DNA of 64,000 nucleotides from positions 7,991,796 through 8,055,795 of the forward strand of contig CM044961.1 of NCBI GenBank assembly GCA_024516035.1, in the 5' to 3' direction. A program made the translations under genes and the position numbers. Below the pieces are notes generated by a model. It searched no databases. It had not been told where the DNA came from and saw only the letters and a list, made by a program, of their open reading frames with translations. Below, in pieces: positions 53,113-63,594 of this stretch. Within the stretch, counting starts at the first letter, position 1. Each line of letters opens with the position of its first letter. The DNA comes from Bactericera cockerelli (Eukaryota > Arthropoda > Insecta > Hemiptera > Triozidae).

Positions 53113-54811
53113 ATGAACCATTTCCGGTTGTTGCTGGGCCTCTTCTTCATCTGCATAAACTTAGGATTCTCGTGGGGAGAGTACAACAGGGCCAACTTCT
53201 GCGAGAGACTACGTCTCAGCGTGGTCAACTTTGTGGGGGACGACTTTGATGTGTATAACAAGTGAGTGAATGAACATCTAGGTAGTCAAGTGGTTAACGC
53301 GCTAGTCTGGTAATCCAGGTAGCGTAGGGATCCGTTGCTTCAAATCCCACCCAGTGCATGAATTTTTCCTCATTCATTTGAGTTTGTGACCACATAATAA
53401 TAAGACTCTGAGGGTTAGGTGGTAGAAAATGCTTGGAGCATTGACCTCGCCTGGTGGTTACCTTCCACTAAAGAGTGTTATTATTATTATCTAGTATACA
53501 TGGACATCATGTGCATCTTGTACAACTTCTCACTTCTCTGTTTATACTGACTGAAGTGACAAACAGACAAATTATCCCATCTGGAATTTTACTACTTATG
53601 TGTAGAGCAGCGGTCGGCAATTGAATCCTGTTCGAGTTCGGATTAACATGAGAGAAATCTCCGAGGTCCGGTTTAATTAGAACCATGTCCTAATTTGTAA
53701 GCTATAGTTTTAGCAAGTTAACGTACTTTTTGGAACTTTCTTACACCAAAACTCTTCGGTCGATACTGTCCCTTTACACATTTTTGGACTACTTCTTCCT
53801 GCATTTTTTTTTTTTTTTATTAAGAAAGAGAAAAAAATGATAATTTTTCAGACCTCGAATTTTGTTCGCGGGCCGGACAAAAGAGCTTCGCGGTCTGGAT
53901 TCGGACCGTGGTCCGCTAATTGCCGACCAAGGGTCTAGGGCTTACTGCTGTAATAATGAAATTGGTCCTAATTACCGACCTCAGTAGCTTGATCAATAAG
54001 ACTTGTAACCTGGAGGTCGGTGGTTCAAGTTCCAGTAAAACTAGTTTGAGTAGTTGTGATATCACGAATGAAAGCGTTTAACACAAACATGATGACTTCA
54101 ATAGCCCTAAGAATTGGGCAGTATAAATAAGATGAAATGAAGGTTAAACTATTGAAATTTTCAATTTCCAAGGATCATAGTATGTGTAGTATAGCAATGT
54201 CGAATCAAATCAAATCTATTTTTTTATTACATTTAACCCAATTTTCATCACTACAAAATTACTATATGCGATATTAAAATTATTAAGTATAGTCTCCGTG
54301 GCAGAGTGAGTTAGCGCACTATTAGGCATTCCAGCGGGGCAGGATTTTTTCTGCTCTCTACTTGGATGTTCGGGGTCCACTCATACCTCGTGAGAAAAAA
54401 TGAGTAGCTACTTTGATGTGAAGCAGCGACCAGTGGCAGAATCACAGGCAAAAAAATAATACAAGATATTGTAAACTAAAGTGGTAAAGTCCTATGATTC
54501 TGCGCTACCCACTAGAATTGTGACATAATAACTCAAAGAAAAAGCATTATTATTATTATTAAAATTATCATTGTTTCCACAGACTTCTGTTCGAGCACTC
54601 CGTGTTCATCTACAAGAAGCTCTGCCTCCATCAGAACGTAAGTCCCCAGAGTTTCCTCATGGAGGAAATCCTGCAGGATGAGGAATATGACACCACGCCC
54701 TGGGGCGCTTTGGACCCGGGGGATCCGGCCGCCATTTTGAGCCGCGATAGGAACCTCTGGATGCAACAGCAGGAGAGGGAAGGCAACCATTGGTTCGACA
54801 AGGAGTTGTAG
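53113..54811 (+). CDS. Small secreted protein of unknown function, 125 aa
   Basis: Two coding exons: 53113-53261 and 54583-54811, with GTGAGT donor and TTGTTTCCACAG acceptor, phase 2. The N-terminus MNHFRLLLGLFFICINLGFS is a signal peptide. The mature part has two cysteines (NFCERL, KKLCLHQ), an acidic segment (MEEILQDEEYDTTPWG) and a hydrophilic tail ending GNHWFDKEL. The terminal exon is GC-rich and codon-like up to its TAG at 54809-54811. Its last 21 codons are the founder of the tandem arrays that follow. A good internal donor (AACGTAAGT, 54637-54645) could splice to a candidate exon at 57584, giving a shorter isoform. Family not recognised. Intron 1 carries a family-1 SINE (53281-53490), a family-5 SINE (53975-54100) and a family-2 SINE. 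Confidence 0.75.
53281..53490 (+). mobile_element. tRNA-derived SINE (family 1), near-consensus
   Basis: GGTAGTCAAGTGGTTAACGC, GCTAGTCTGGTAATCCAGGT, GGATCCGTTGCTTCAAATCC and body to CCACTAAAGAGTG(TTA)n. It begins 19 bp after the exon 1 donor of the secreted-protein gene. Confidence 0.9.
54291..54560 (+). mobile_element. tRNA-derived SINE (family 2) before exon 2 of the secreted gene
   Basis: AGTCTCCGTGGCAGAGTGAG, GATTTTTTCTGCTCTCTACT, TACCTCGTGAGAAAAAATGA, GAAGCAGCGACCAGTGGCAG and an (ATT)n tail ending about 22 bp before the acceptor at 54582. The B-box region is deleted compared with the 20578 copy. Confidence 0.85.
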
Positions 54812-54952
54812 GAAAACCTTTGGATGCAACAGCAGGAGAGGGCGGGCAACCATTGGTTTGACAAGGAGTTGTAGCAAAACCTTTGGATGTAACAGCAGGA
54901 GAGGGAAGGCAACCATTGGTTCGACAAGGAGTTGTAGGAGGGAGGGCAACCA

Positions 54953-55189
54953 CACTGAGAAAAAAAATTATCCTGGACATTCATCCTTGAAAAAATGTTA
55001 AAATATAAGGATGATAGATACTAAATTAGTATATTACTCACTTCATTATTACAATGTAACAATGTAACTTGTATCGTTGTCTTAGTGTGCAAGGACAAAT
55101 AATCTTTTTTAAAAAATAATCCCGATTCCATCCTCGTTTAATGATGGAATAAGGATTACTAGCTAACAAAGATGATTTTTTTCTCAGTG
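54953..55189. mobile_element. MITE with CACTGAG terminal inverted repeats, copy 1
   Basis: Starts CACTGAGAAAAAAAATTATC and ends GATGATTTTTTTCTCAGTG, an inverted pair of about 20 bp. CA flanks it on both sides within the repeat unit ACCA|TTGG, so a 2-bp target duplication is possible. CACTG ends are known from CMC-type (Chapaev/Mirage) DNA transposons; assignment is tentative. Confidence 0.75.
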
Positions 55190-55668
55190 CATTGGTTCGA
55201 CAAGGAGTTGTAGGAGGGAGGGCAAACCATTGGTTCGACAAGGAGTTGTAGGAGGGAGGGCAACCATTGGTTCGACAAGGAGTTGTAGGAGGGGGGGCAA
55301 CCATTGGTTCGACAAGGAGTTGTAGGAGGGAGGGCAACCATTGGTTCAACAAGGAATTGTAGGAGGGAGGGCAACCATTGGTTCGACAAGGAATTGTAGG
55401 AGGGAGGGCAACCATTGGTTCCACAAGGAGTTGTAGGAGGGAGGGCAACCATTGGTTCCACAAGGAGTTGTAGGAGGGAGGGCAACCATTGGTTCCACAA
55501 GGAGTTGTAGGAGGGAGGGCAACCATTGGTTCCACAAGGAGTTGTAGGAGGGAGGGCAACCATTGGTTCGGAGTTGTAGGAGGGAGGGCAACCATTGGCA
55601 TGACAAGGAGTTGTAGGAGGGAGGGCAACCATTGGTTCAACAAGGAGTTGTAGGAGGGAGGGCAACCA

Positions 55669-55905
55669 CACTGAGAAAAAAAATTATCCTGGACATTCAT
55701 CCTTGAAAAAATGTTAAAATATAAGGATGATAGATACTAAATTAGTATATTACTCACTTCATTATTACAATGTAACAATGTAACTTGTATCGTTGTCTTA
55801 GTGTGCAAGGACAAATAATCTTTTTTAAAAAATAATCCCGATTCCATCCTCGTTTAATGATGGAATAAGGATTACTAGCTAACAAAGATGATTTTTTTCT
55901 CAGTG
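55669..55905. mobile_element. MITE with CACTGAG terminal inverted repeats, copy 2
   Basis: Same length and, as far as I can read, same sequence as copy 1, at the same position within a repeat unit. It is best explained by duplication of part of the array, not a second insertion. Confidence 0.75.
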
Positions 55906-57134
55906 CATTGGTTCGACAAGGAGTTGTAGGAGGGAGGGCAACCATTGGTTCGACAAGGAGTTGTAGGAGGGAGGGCAACCATTGGTTCGACAAGGAGTTG
56001 TAGGAGGGGGGGGCAACCATTGGTTCGACAAGGAGTTGTAGGAGGGAGGGCAACCATTGGTTCAACAAGGAATTGTAGGAGGGAGGGCAACCATTGGTTC
56101 GACAAGGAATTGTAGGAGGGAGGGCAACCATTGGTTCCACAAGGAGTTGTAGGAGGGAGGGCAACCATTGGTTCCACAAGGAGTTGTAGGAGGGAGGGCA
56201 ACCATTGGTTCCACAAGGAGTTGTAGGAGGGAGGGCAACCATTGGTTCGACAAGGAGTTGTAGGAGGGAGGGCAACCATTGGTTCCACAAGGAGTTGTAG
56301 GAGGGAGGGCAACCATTGGTTCCACAAGGAGTTGTAGGAGGGAGGGCAACCATTGGTTCCACAAGGAGTTGTAGGAGGGAGGGCAACCATTGGTTCCACA
56401 AGGAGTTGTAGGAGGGAGGGCAACCATTGGTTCGGAGTTGTAGGAGGGAGGGCAACCATTGGCATGACAAGGAGTTGTAGGAGGGAGGGCAACCATTGGT
56501 TCAACAAGGAGTTGTAGGAGGGAGGGCAACCATTGGTTCGACAAAGTAGGAGGGAGAGCAACCATTGGTTCCACAAGGAGTTGTAGGAGGGAGGGCAACC
56601 ATTGGTTCGACAAGGAGTTGTAGGAGGGAGGGCAACCATTGGTTCGACAAGGAGTTGTAGGAGGGAGGGCAACCATTGGTTCCACAAGGAGTTGTAGGAG
56701 GGAGGGCAACCATTGGTTCGACAAGGAGTTGTAGGAGGGAGGGCAACCATTGGTTCCACAAGGAGTTGTAGGAGGGAGGGCAACCATTGGTTCCACAAGG
56801 AGTTGTAGGAGGGAGGGCAACCATTGGTTCCACAAGGAGTTGTAGGAGGGAGGGCAACCATTGGTTCAACAAGGAGTTGTAGGAGGAAGGGCAACCATTG
56901 GTTCGACAAGGAGTTGAAGGAAATCCCAGGGCCTCGAGGGTTGAGTTGAGTTTCTGCTAGTTTCTATAGTACAATTTTTAGAGTCTGTATTAGATATCCA
57001 AACTGTTTCAATACTTACTCGTAAGTGTAGGAAAAAATCTTGGAATTTATTTAACTGGGCAGTTTTTGGCAAACTACCTTTTGCTTCGAAAAGTAGGTAA
57101 CTATATCTCAAACCTGCGATATGTTCAGTGATTC

Positions 57135-57510
57135 AGCCCAATTTATGGCAATTAGACAAAGATAAATTTTGGTTAGAAATGAATCTCAATCTCAACTCTG
57201 GTTAGAAATGAATTTCTCCCTTTAGTTCTCCTCAGATTTAGCCCAATTTATGGCCATTAAACAAAGATAAATTTTGGTTAGAAATGAGCTCATTCTCAAT
57301 TCTGGTTAAAAATTAATTTTAACCTTTAGTTCTCCTCAAATTCAGCCCAATTTATGGCCATTAAACAAAGATAAATTTTGGTTAGAAATGAATCTCAATC
57401 TCAATTCTGGTTAGAAATGAATTTCAACCTTTAGTTCTCCTCAAATTTAGCCCAATTTATGGCCATCAAACAAAGATAAATTTTGGTTAGAAAAGAATTT
57501 CAACCTTTGA
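57135..57510. repeat. Four-copy tandem repeat, about 105-bp unit
   Basis: Units start AGCCCAATTTATGGC near 57135, 57240, 57344 and 57449, and contain AAACAAAGATAAATTTTGGT and TTAGAAATGAATTTCAACCT. It lies between the gene-derived minisatellite and a candidate acceptor at 57583. Confidence 0.85.
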
Positions 57511-57583
57511 TTCCGAAAGAAGGGTACTTCTTGAAAGGTACTGTTTGGTAACAAAACTCTTCCTTCTCTGTGATTTCAGAAAG

Positions 57584-57642
57584 CAAAGAAATCTGAAAGG
57601 AAGCGACCAGTACCGCAGCTTATTTGATCCTACCTAGAGAAG
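57584..57642 (+). CDS. Candidate alternative terminal exon of the 53-kb secreted gene
   Basis: CTTCTCTGTGATTTCAG at 57567-57583 is a good acceptor. Joined in phase 0 from the internal donor at 54640 it would read KAKKSERKRPVPQLI and stop at TGA (57629-57631). In another phase it reads KQRNLKGSDQYRSLFDPT and stop at 57642. Either could be the end of a minor isoform or of another gene. No independent support. Confidence 0.25.
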
Positions 57643-57699
57643 AAGTGACCCCAGAATATATCTCAATAATGGCTAGACTGAAAGGCTAGGCTAGGATCA

Positions 57700-58257
57700 A
57701 AGTTAAAATGATTTATCATCACTCAAAATGGGCGTAATCGAAGAACCAAAAGTACATACATAGTTATTTACCGCCAATATACCGTCATGGCTGGTAACTT
57801 GGTACTTACCTACAACGTAGGCAAAACAAAGAACAATTTAAAATAGGAACTACAAAAGAATATGTACTAAAATAGAAGAGAATTCAACATAGGTACTAAA
57901 AGTTTTGATATTAGAAAGCTTTTGTTTCTATTAATTTTTGGGTAAACTTAAAAATGAAAAAGCCACTTGCATATTTTATTTTGGTGATTCCATTACTTTC
58001 ATTTCTATAAGATAAGGAAAGTAAAATGTGAAAATAAGATTTACAAGTGTATTAATTTGAATTGAATAAACATGGACAATTTATTCACGTAAATGGAATA
58101 ACTAACATACTAGTAATTACATTATCACCTTAGCTAAACTCATAAGTACAGTGCAATAGTATATTTACCTATGTATATTGTATAATTTCCAGACAGCTTC
58201 AATACATAAAATAAAGTTTCATAAAAGTTGGTTCTATCTTTATTTATTTATATACAT
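57700..58257. other. Intergenic, no gene seen
   Basis: AT-rich; AATAAA at about 58066-58071 could serve as a poly(A) signal for a long or alternative 3' end of the secreted gene. Contains GTGATTCCATTACTTTCATT, shared with 49692. Confidence 0.4.
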
Positions 58258-58480
58258 AGTAATAATAACACTCCTTAGTGGAAGTAATAATAACACTCCT
58301 TACAGACGAGGTAAATGTTCAAAGCATTTTCTACCACCTAACCCTCAGAGTCTTATTATTATGTGGTCACAAACTCAAATTATTGAGGAAAAATTCATGC
58401 ACTGGGTGGGATTCGAACCAACGGATCCCTGCGCTACCTGGATTACCAGACTAGCGCATTAACCACTTGACTACCAGTGC
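58258..58480 (-). mobile_element. tRNA-derived SINE (family 1), reverse, with small tail duplication
   Basis: The tail segment AATAATAACACTCCTTAGTGGAAG is partly repeated before the body; the B box reverse GGGATTCGAACCAACGG and head end CCACTTGACTACCAGTGC are intact. Confidence 0.85.
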
Positions 58481-58924
58481 ACGGGCTACCACTTTTCTTC
58501 CAAACGTAAGTAGATGTGTCGATTCAATACCAAGGGTACATCAGATGTACAACTCCTTACAACTCCTTTTCATAATGTGGATTTTCAAATCTTATGAACG
58601 CCTGTAATTGATGTATGTGTATGCAATGTGTCATGTATAAAGCATATTCTGTAAAACGATTCTCAAAGCAACAACGGACTGTTCATGTGGGTCTATGTTC
58701 GTCGTTATACTATCCCTTTCACAATTGATTCGTGTGTAAATTCCAGCTTCTGTTTTTTATTTAATAAGAACAATTATTTTTATTTAATAAGAATTCGAGT
58801 AACCATCGTGTATCAAGACTAAATAATTTCCAAACTTCAAATATCTGTCAGTCAGATGCAAATTTTTGAATATAAAAAATATATGTCTAAAAAAAAATGA
58901 AAAAAATCTGTCAGTCTGATAAAT

Positions 58925-59873
58925 TGAAATATGTCTCTCGAACTTAACCTCAAAAAATCAAATTACATGACATTTTCAAATGACTGTAGGGGACAACCTT
59001 CATCTTCAACAATTCAATTGACTGACATTGATAATAATACTGTACAACTACAAAGACAAACAGACATACGTTACCTTGGAATTATACTAGACCAACATTT
59101 AAAATGGACAGGACATGTAAATAACTTGAAAAACAAACTCCGACATCTGACTTACATCTTTTACAATCTCAACCAAGTATGTGACAAATCAGTATTACGT
59201 GAATCATATTTTGCACTAGTACAATCACTTCTCCAGTACTGCATCACAACTTGGGGGGGAGCGTACCAGAACATCATAACAAAACTACAACGAACACAGA
59301 ATATACTTTTACGAACAATACTAAAAAAAGACAGACTTTTTCATACTAAAGAACTATACAGACTCTTTGACGTTCCCACCCTACACGACTTATACATTTA
59401 TAAAATAATATTTTTTTGTATAAAAAAAAGACATACCTGGACCCTAAACCCAAACATTTACAATACACGACAAACTGGACAGACAATACAACCACTTAGA
59501 CATAAATCACTCACCAAAAAACACTTTTCGTATGTAGGTAGCAAAATTTTCAACATAATACCCGAAGATATAAAAAATATTCAAAACAAATATGCACTAA
59601 AAGAAAGAATAAGAGAATGGTTGGTTATTGATGAAAATAGGATGATACTAAATAATATGCTATGATGTAAAAAAAAAAAAAAAAAAAAAAAAAGATAAAC
59701 ATAAATTCATATATTATACATTGAAAGAGGACAGATGCTTGATACAAAAAAAAAAAAAAAAATGTGGTCCGACACATGCATTTTTGCACAAAAGGACCAC
59801 ATCAACTTACCCATTTCTTATAAACAAAAATCTTTGTGAATATGTATTATGAAATAAATAAAGTACCTACTTG

Positions 59874-59905
<32 letters not shown>
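58925..59905 (+). pseudogene. 5'-truncated LINE: reverse transcriptase C-terminal part and poly(A)
   Basis: An open frame of 244 codons (58931-59665) matches the end of a non-LTR retrotransposon reverse transcriptase. The thumb-region motif RYLGIILDQHLKWTGHVNN is followed by a helical block KNKLRHLTYIFYNLNQVCDK and LLQYCITTWGGAY, as in Jockey/RTE-like LINEs. The catalytic core (YxDD) is upstream of the truncation and absent. After TGA there are A-runs at 59670-59693 and 59745-59762, then a short 3' segment with AATAAATAAAGTACC and a final A-run at 59874-59902. The intact frame suggests a fairly recent insertion. Exact clade not assigned. Confidence 0.8.
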
Positions 59906-59906
<1 letters not shown>

Positions 59907-61297
59907 TGCTGTTTTTATAATTCATTTTTACTCCACAGTTTTCCTTTACTAGCTTTCTTCTTAAAAAATATTGATCTAGTGGTCTGAAGATTACCCAACA
60001 CAAATCTCCTTCATTGAAGTACTAGAAGATGTAATGATTACTCCGCAATTTCCTTTACTACCTTCCTTCCAAATTAAAGTGATATTGTGGTGTGTGGTCT
60101 AAGCCGTAGAGTCTGACAAACATGTCTGATAAGTTTTATTGAACATGGTGTTTAATATTATACATCCTATTGTGAATATTTTGAGATTTTCACAATATCA
60201 GTATACCACCAACATTTTTCAGTTCCTTTGATAATATCTATGCAATAGACGAAACTTAAGTCGGGAAAAGTAAGTCATCAAAAAAATATTGAATCCTAGT
60301 CTTATAAAAGTGTTTCAAAATATGTCTGATAAGTGCTGTCGGATTATTGTAAAAATCTCTTTTGAAAATCCCATGACCTTCATTTGTAGAAGTGTTGTAT
60401 CATGTAAATATTCTGCTTTCAAATGAGCTTACAGCATTTTCAAACTCATTTCGTCTTTAAAAAGTCAAGGGTTTCTCTTCAGCATCTTATTAGTTAAGCA
60501 AAGTACTACGAAACTATTAAATCATTCTGAACTGCGATGTGTCGCAAGCACTGGAACAGTTCAGTAATGATTCAATTTTTGTAGTGATAACAAACGCAAA
60601 GTCAGAAGTCACAAATTGCTTTTTTTCTCATTTTGTTACAGTACCTACTACATGAATTTTTTATTAAAACACACAAAAAGTGAAAGAAAACAACCAAGAA
60701 ACTTAGTAGAATAAATTCTCTTTATTTCTAAATCAAAAAGAACGTTCAGAGTTCATATCCAATGTTAAATAACAACAGTGTGTAGTCATAACCAAAATCA
60801 ACCAGAACTTACATTGGTCCCAGAACAACAAATATTGTTAAAAAGAAAGAAGAAAAATACCGTCATTTGTGTTCTCACAAGATAAGTTTTTGAGTAGTCT
60901 AAATTCATATACATATTCGTATACATTAACCTATTACCTCAAATATTCAAGGAATCATGATGAAAGCTAAATAATTCCTAAAATAATTTAAAAACTGACA
61001 AAGATTTGAATACCTAGCTAATTGGGATATTAATCTAATCGATAGATAAAATCTCAATGTACAAACCAACAAAAATGTAAAAGAAATCTCAAAAAACAAC
61101 AACAAAGATACAAAAATTCATATGTACCTGAATATTGACGAACCAGGTAAATAATAAAGGTATCTTGTATTTTAATATCAAACAAAACAACTGCAGCACT
61201 AAAATACTCGGAATCACAAACAAAGCAACGGCATTGTAAATAAACCACAAGCTACCGGACGTACCATAACAGAGATTCCTCATAAATCAAAGACAGT
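59906..61297. other. Intergenic, no gene seen
   Basis: AT-rich sequence upstream of the last secreted gene. Two related segments (TTTACTAGCTTTCTTC... and TTTACTACCTTCCTTCC) at 59940 and 60050 suggest an old local duplication. No promoter motif I would defend. Confidence 0.5.
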
Positions 61298-62471
61298 ATG
61301 AGGATACGAACAGCAGCATCCGGACTTGTGCTCTTCTTTTTCCAATTAGCCACAGTCATAGAAGCCGCTCTGATTCCCGTCTACAATCTCAGAGCCTTGG
61401 AAGACTTTGAAGTAGTCAAGGACGATTACAAGATACTGTACAAGGAGCATTTGTACAAATTGAAGGAGCACATTGACAACTTTATCGACCAGAATGAGAT
61501 TGTCCTGATTGAGACATACCGCCGCTTGTCAAGTATGCTCAACGATACCAGGATAGACACTTCCGGTAAATATTTTTTTTTCAGGTCGTTGAAAAGATTT
61601 TTTTTCAACAAATACTTTCTCATCTTCATAAATAAATTTAAATGTAAAAAAGTAACTTATTGATCAAATGAAAATTAAGAACATGGCAAGTTAAAGTGGC
61701 CCATAATGCAAAGCATGTGTAACTATTAGAAATATGAAGTTTCTAGTAAACTTGAGAGTTTTGTTCCACAATTTGTTATTTTAATTTTCAGATCTATGCA
61801 TATCACGATTAAACTGTTCGGTGGACGAGTCTCATATTACTTCTAAGTTTGACACCATAGTGTGAAGAATGGTAAACATACAGTTCAAAAATTGTTTATA
61901 ATTTTCATAGTGTTTCCTGTTAATTCAAATTGTTTATCTTATATTACTAAATGATTCTCTACACCTAGCTGCCTATGTTAGCTCTGTCCTCCAAAACAGT
62001 TTGTCCGATAGTGCTGTCTGGCATAGTTGCTCATAGTAGTCTTTAGATGGTTTTAGTATAACAAAAATAGAAATTTTCTTAATGTTGAGATTGATGGCAA
62101 TTTTTTTGCCAAAAATTCCATCTGAAACAGCAAATTTTCTGTAACATTCGAGAATGTTTCTTATTTTTCTTACAGGTGAATTCGTGAGTATCAAATACAA
62201 ACTGCTGAATCAGCTACAGGATAACCGAGATGACCTGATGACGGTCTACGTCGCCATTCGACACACAGTGAACGAGATCGCGTACAAGCTCATCTCCTAC
62301 ATCGAACACAACAATGTCGACAGGCACACCCTGTATTTCCTGGAGTACACCCTGGAGCAAGTGCTGCGACAGCTGAAGATAGTAGTCCCCCACTGCAAGC
62401 ATTACAATGTACTTGAAGGACTCAAAAGTCTGCCCTACCTATTTTTGCATCAAAATGAGATCAGCAGCTGA
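61298..62471 (+). CDS. Small secreted helical protein of unknown function, 187 aa
   Basis: Two coding exons, 61298-61565 and 62176-62471, joined in phase 1 (GTAAAT donor, TTTTTCTTACAG acceptor); TGA at 62469-62471. MRIRTAASGLVLFFFQLATV...IEA is a signal peptide, probably cut before ALIPVYN. The mature chain is almost entirely amphipathic helix by appearance (DDYKILYKEHLYKLKEHIDN; LLNQLQDNRDDLMTVYVAI; LEYTLEQVLRQLKIVV), with one cysteine (PHCKHY) and one sequon (NDT). GC content is higher than the flanks in exon 2. Family not recognised. Its last codons are tandemly repeated in the 3' UTR. Confidence 0.85.
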
Positions 62472-62637
62472 TGAAGATTTCTAATTTGAAAATCAGCTGT
62501 TAGAAGAATCAGCATCAAAGTGAGATCAGCAGCTGATTAAGATTTCTAATTTGAAAATCAGCTGTTAGAAGAATCAGCATCAAAGTGAGATCAGCAGTTG
62601 ATGAAGATTTCTAATTTGAAAATCAGCTGTTAGAACA
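62447..62637 (+). repeat. Three-copy 65-bp repeat spanning the stop codon
   Basis: Copies at 62447-62511, 62512-62576 and 62577-62637. Copy 1 contains the final codons LHQNEISS and the TGA; copies 2 and 3 are 3' UTR. Within copies 1 and 3, CAGCTGAT or CAGTTGAT can pair with downstream ATCAGCTG, giving a potential stem with a loop of about 20 nt. Confidence 0.95.
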
Positions 62638-62646
62638 ACTGTCCCA

Positions 62647-62652
62647 AATAAA
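62647..62652 (+). promoter_or_regulatory. Polyadenylation signal AATAAA
   Basis: AATAAA lies 176 bp after the stop codon, just past the three repeats, so the repeats are expected to be transcribed in the 3' UTR. Confidence 0.7.
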
Positions 62653-62699
62653 AAGCCCAAAATAAGAGCTAGATTTTATTAAAAAAAAATAGTATTCCA

Positions 62700-63594
62700 T
62701 GTTTTAGAATCAAAAGCTTATGAGAGATTATGTGGTCAGGTCTGTAGTGAGTAGTGAGATCGACCTATGGTCGGGTCGATTCTTGCAATTATTTGTTGTT
62801 GTTATTCTGTACCATTTGACCATGGCGACTTGTACAGTCGAAAACCTTGCACTTTGGCACACATATACTTGTATATAGGTAATATGTGCTTCATGGATGA
62901 TGGATGTTTCAAACACTTGCTATAGTCCTAAATGTAAAGTTTTAGACCATCATTGCAGGAGAGCTATTTACCTCAACAATTAAAAGTATAATTAGCTGCA
63001 ATACATAACATATCTGTGAAAATTAATTATGTTGATTGTACCATTGAAAATTCATGTGTATTTATTCATTAAAATTGATTACTCTTCTTTTGACACATTT
63101 TTTTTAAAACTGCACTAAAAGTTCTTTAGTAAGAGATTACTATCTAGACGAGAAAAAATTCTGACCATTTTAGAGAACAGGCTCAGAAATCGATGATATT
63201 ATTAATCTGAAACAAACACCCATGAATCCATTGACATTCGAAATTTGTTACAAGATCTTTCGATGGGGTTCAACGAAAAGTCTGGTTCATGGAGTGAGCT
63301 TGAGCTAGGGACCGTTCGTTTTAAAATAACAATAACGCCATTGGTTAACCCGCCGTTCGATTACAGTTTGTTCTACAGTTAAATTGTTAGTAAACATATC
63401 AGCAAAACTGTAGAACTTAAATTACAATTATTTTTTTAAAATTTTATTTGACAAAGGGTGACATATAATTATGAATGACCCGTCAAAAAATAAAAATAAA
63501 TAAAATAAAATGAATTGAGAGAAACGAATAAAAATTAGATATCAAGGGGAAAAAGTGAGTTTATGATTTGTCGAATTTACTATGTTAGTTTTAG
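62700..63594. other. Intergenic, no gene seen
   Basis: AT-rich, no coding or recognised repeat signal. Confidence 0.5.

Larger units (their letters stand above)
54751..56930 (+). repeat. Minisatellite derived from the 3' coding end of the secreted gene (63-bp, then 37-bp units)
   Basis: Three 63-bp units (54751-54813, 54814-54876, 54877-54939) repeat the final codons NLWMQQQERE...DKEL and stop. From 54940 the unit is 37 bp (GGAGGGAGGGCAACCATTGG plus TTCGACAAGGAGTTGTA), which equals the 63-bp unit minus 26 bp. About 45 copies of the 37-bp type follow, with variants TTCCACAAGG, TTCAACAAGG and a shortened TTCGGAGTTG. Two identical 237-bp MITEs interrupt the array, and the segment around them is duplicated at a 716-bp offset. 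Long minus-strand open frames here (LVEPMVALPPTTPC type) come from repeat periodicity. Confidence 0.95.

Noticed and set aside
55038..57111. Long minus-strand open frames of up to 344 codons with LLQLLVEPMVALPPTTPC-type repeats
   Set aside because: They follow from the 37-bp minisatellite: the unit lacks stops on that strand and cycles through all frames every 111 bp. Three overlapping frames show the same peptide, which real coding would not.
1412..58480. Real tRNA genes at the many GGTTCGAATCC-type motifs
   Set aside because: Each is joined to a conserved non-tRNA body and an (ATT)n or A-rich tail, and copies recur in both orientations, so they are SINEs.
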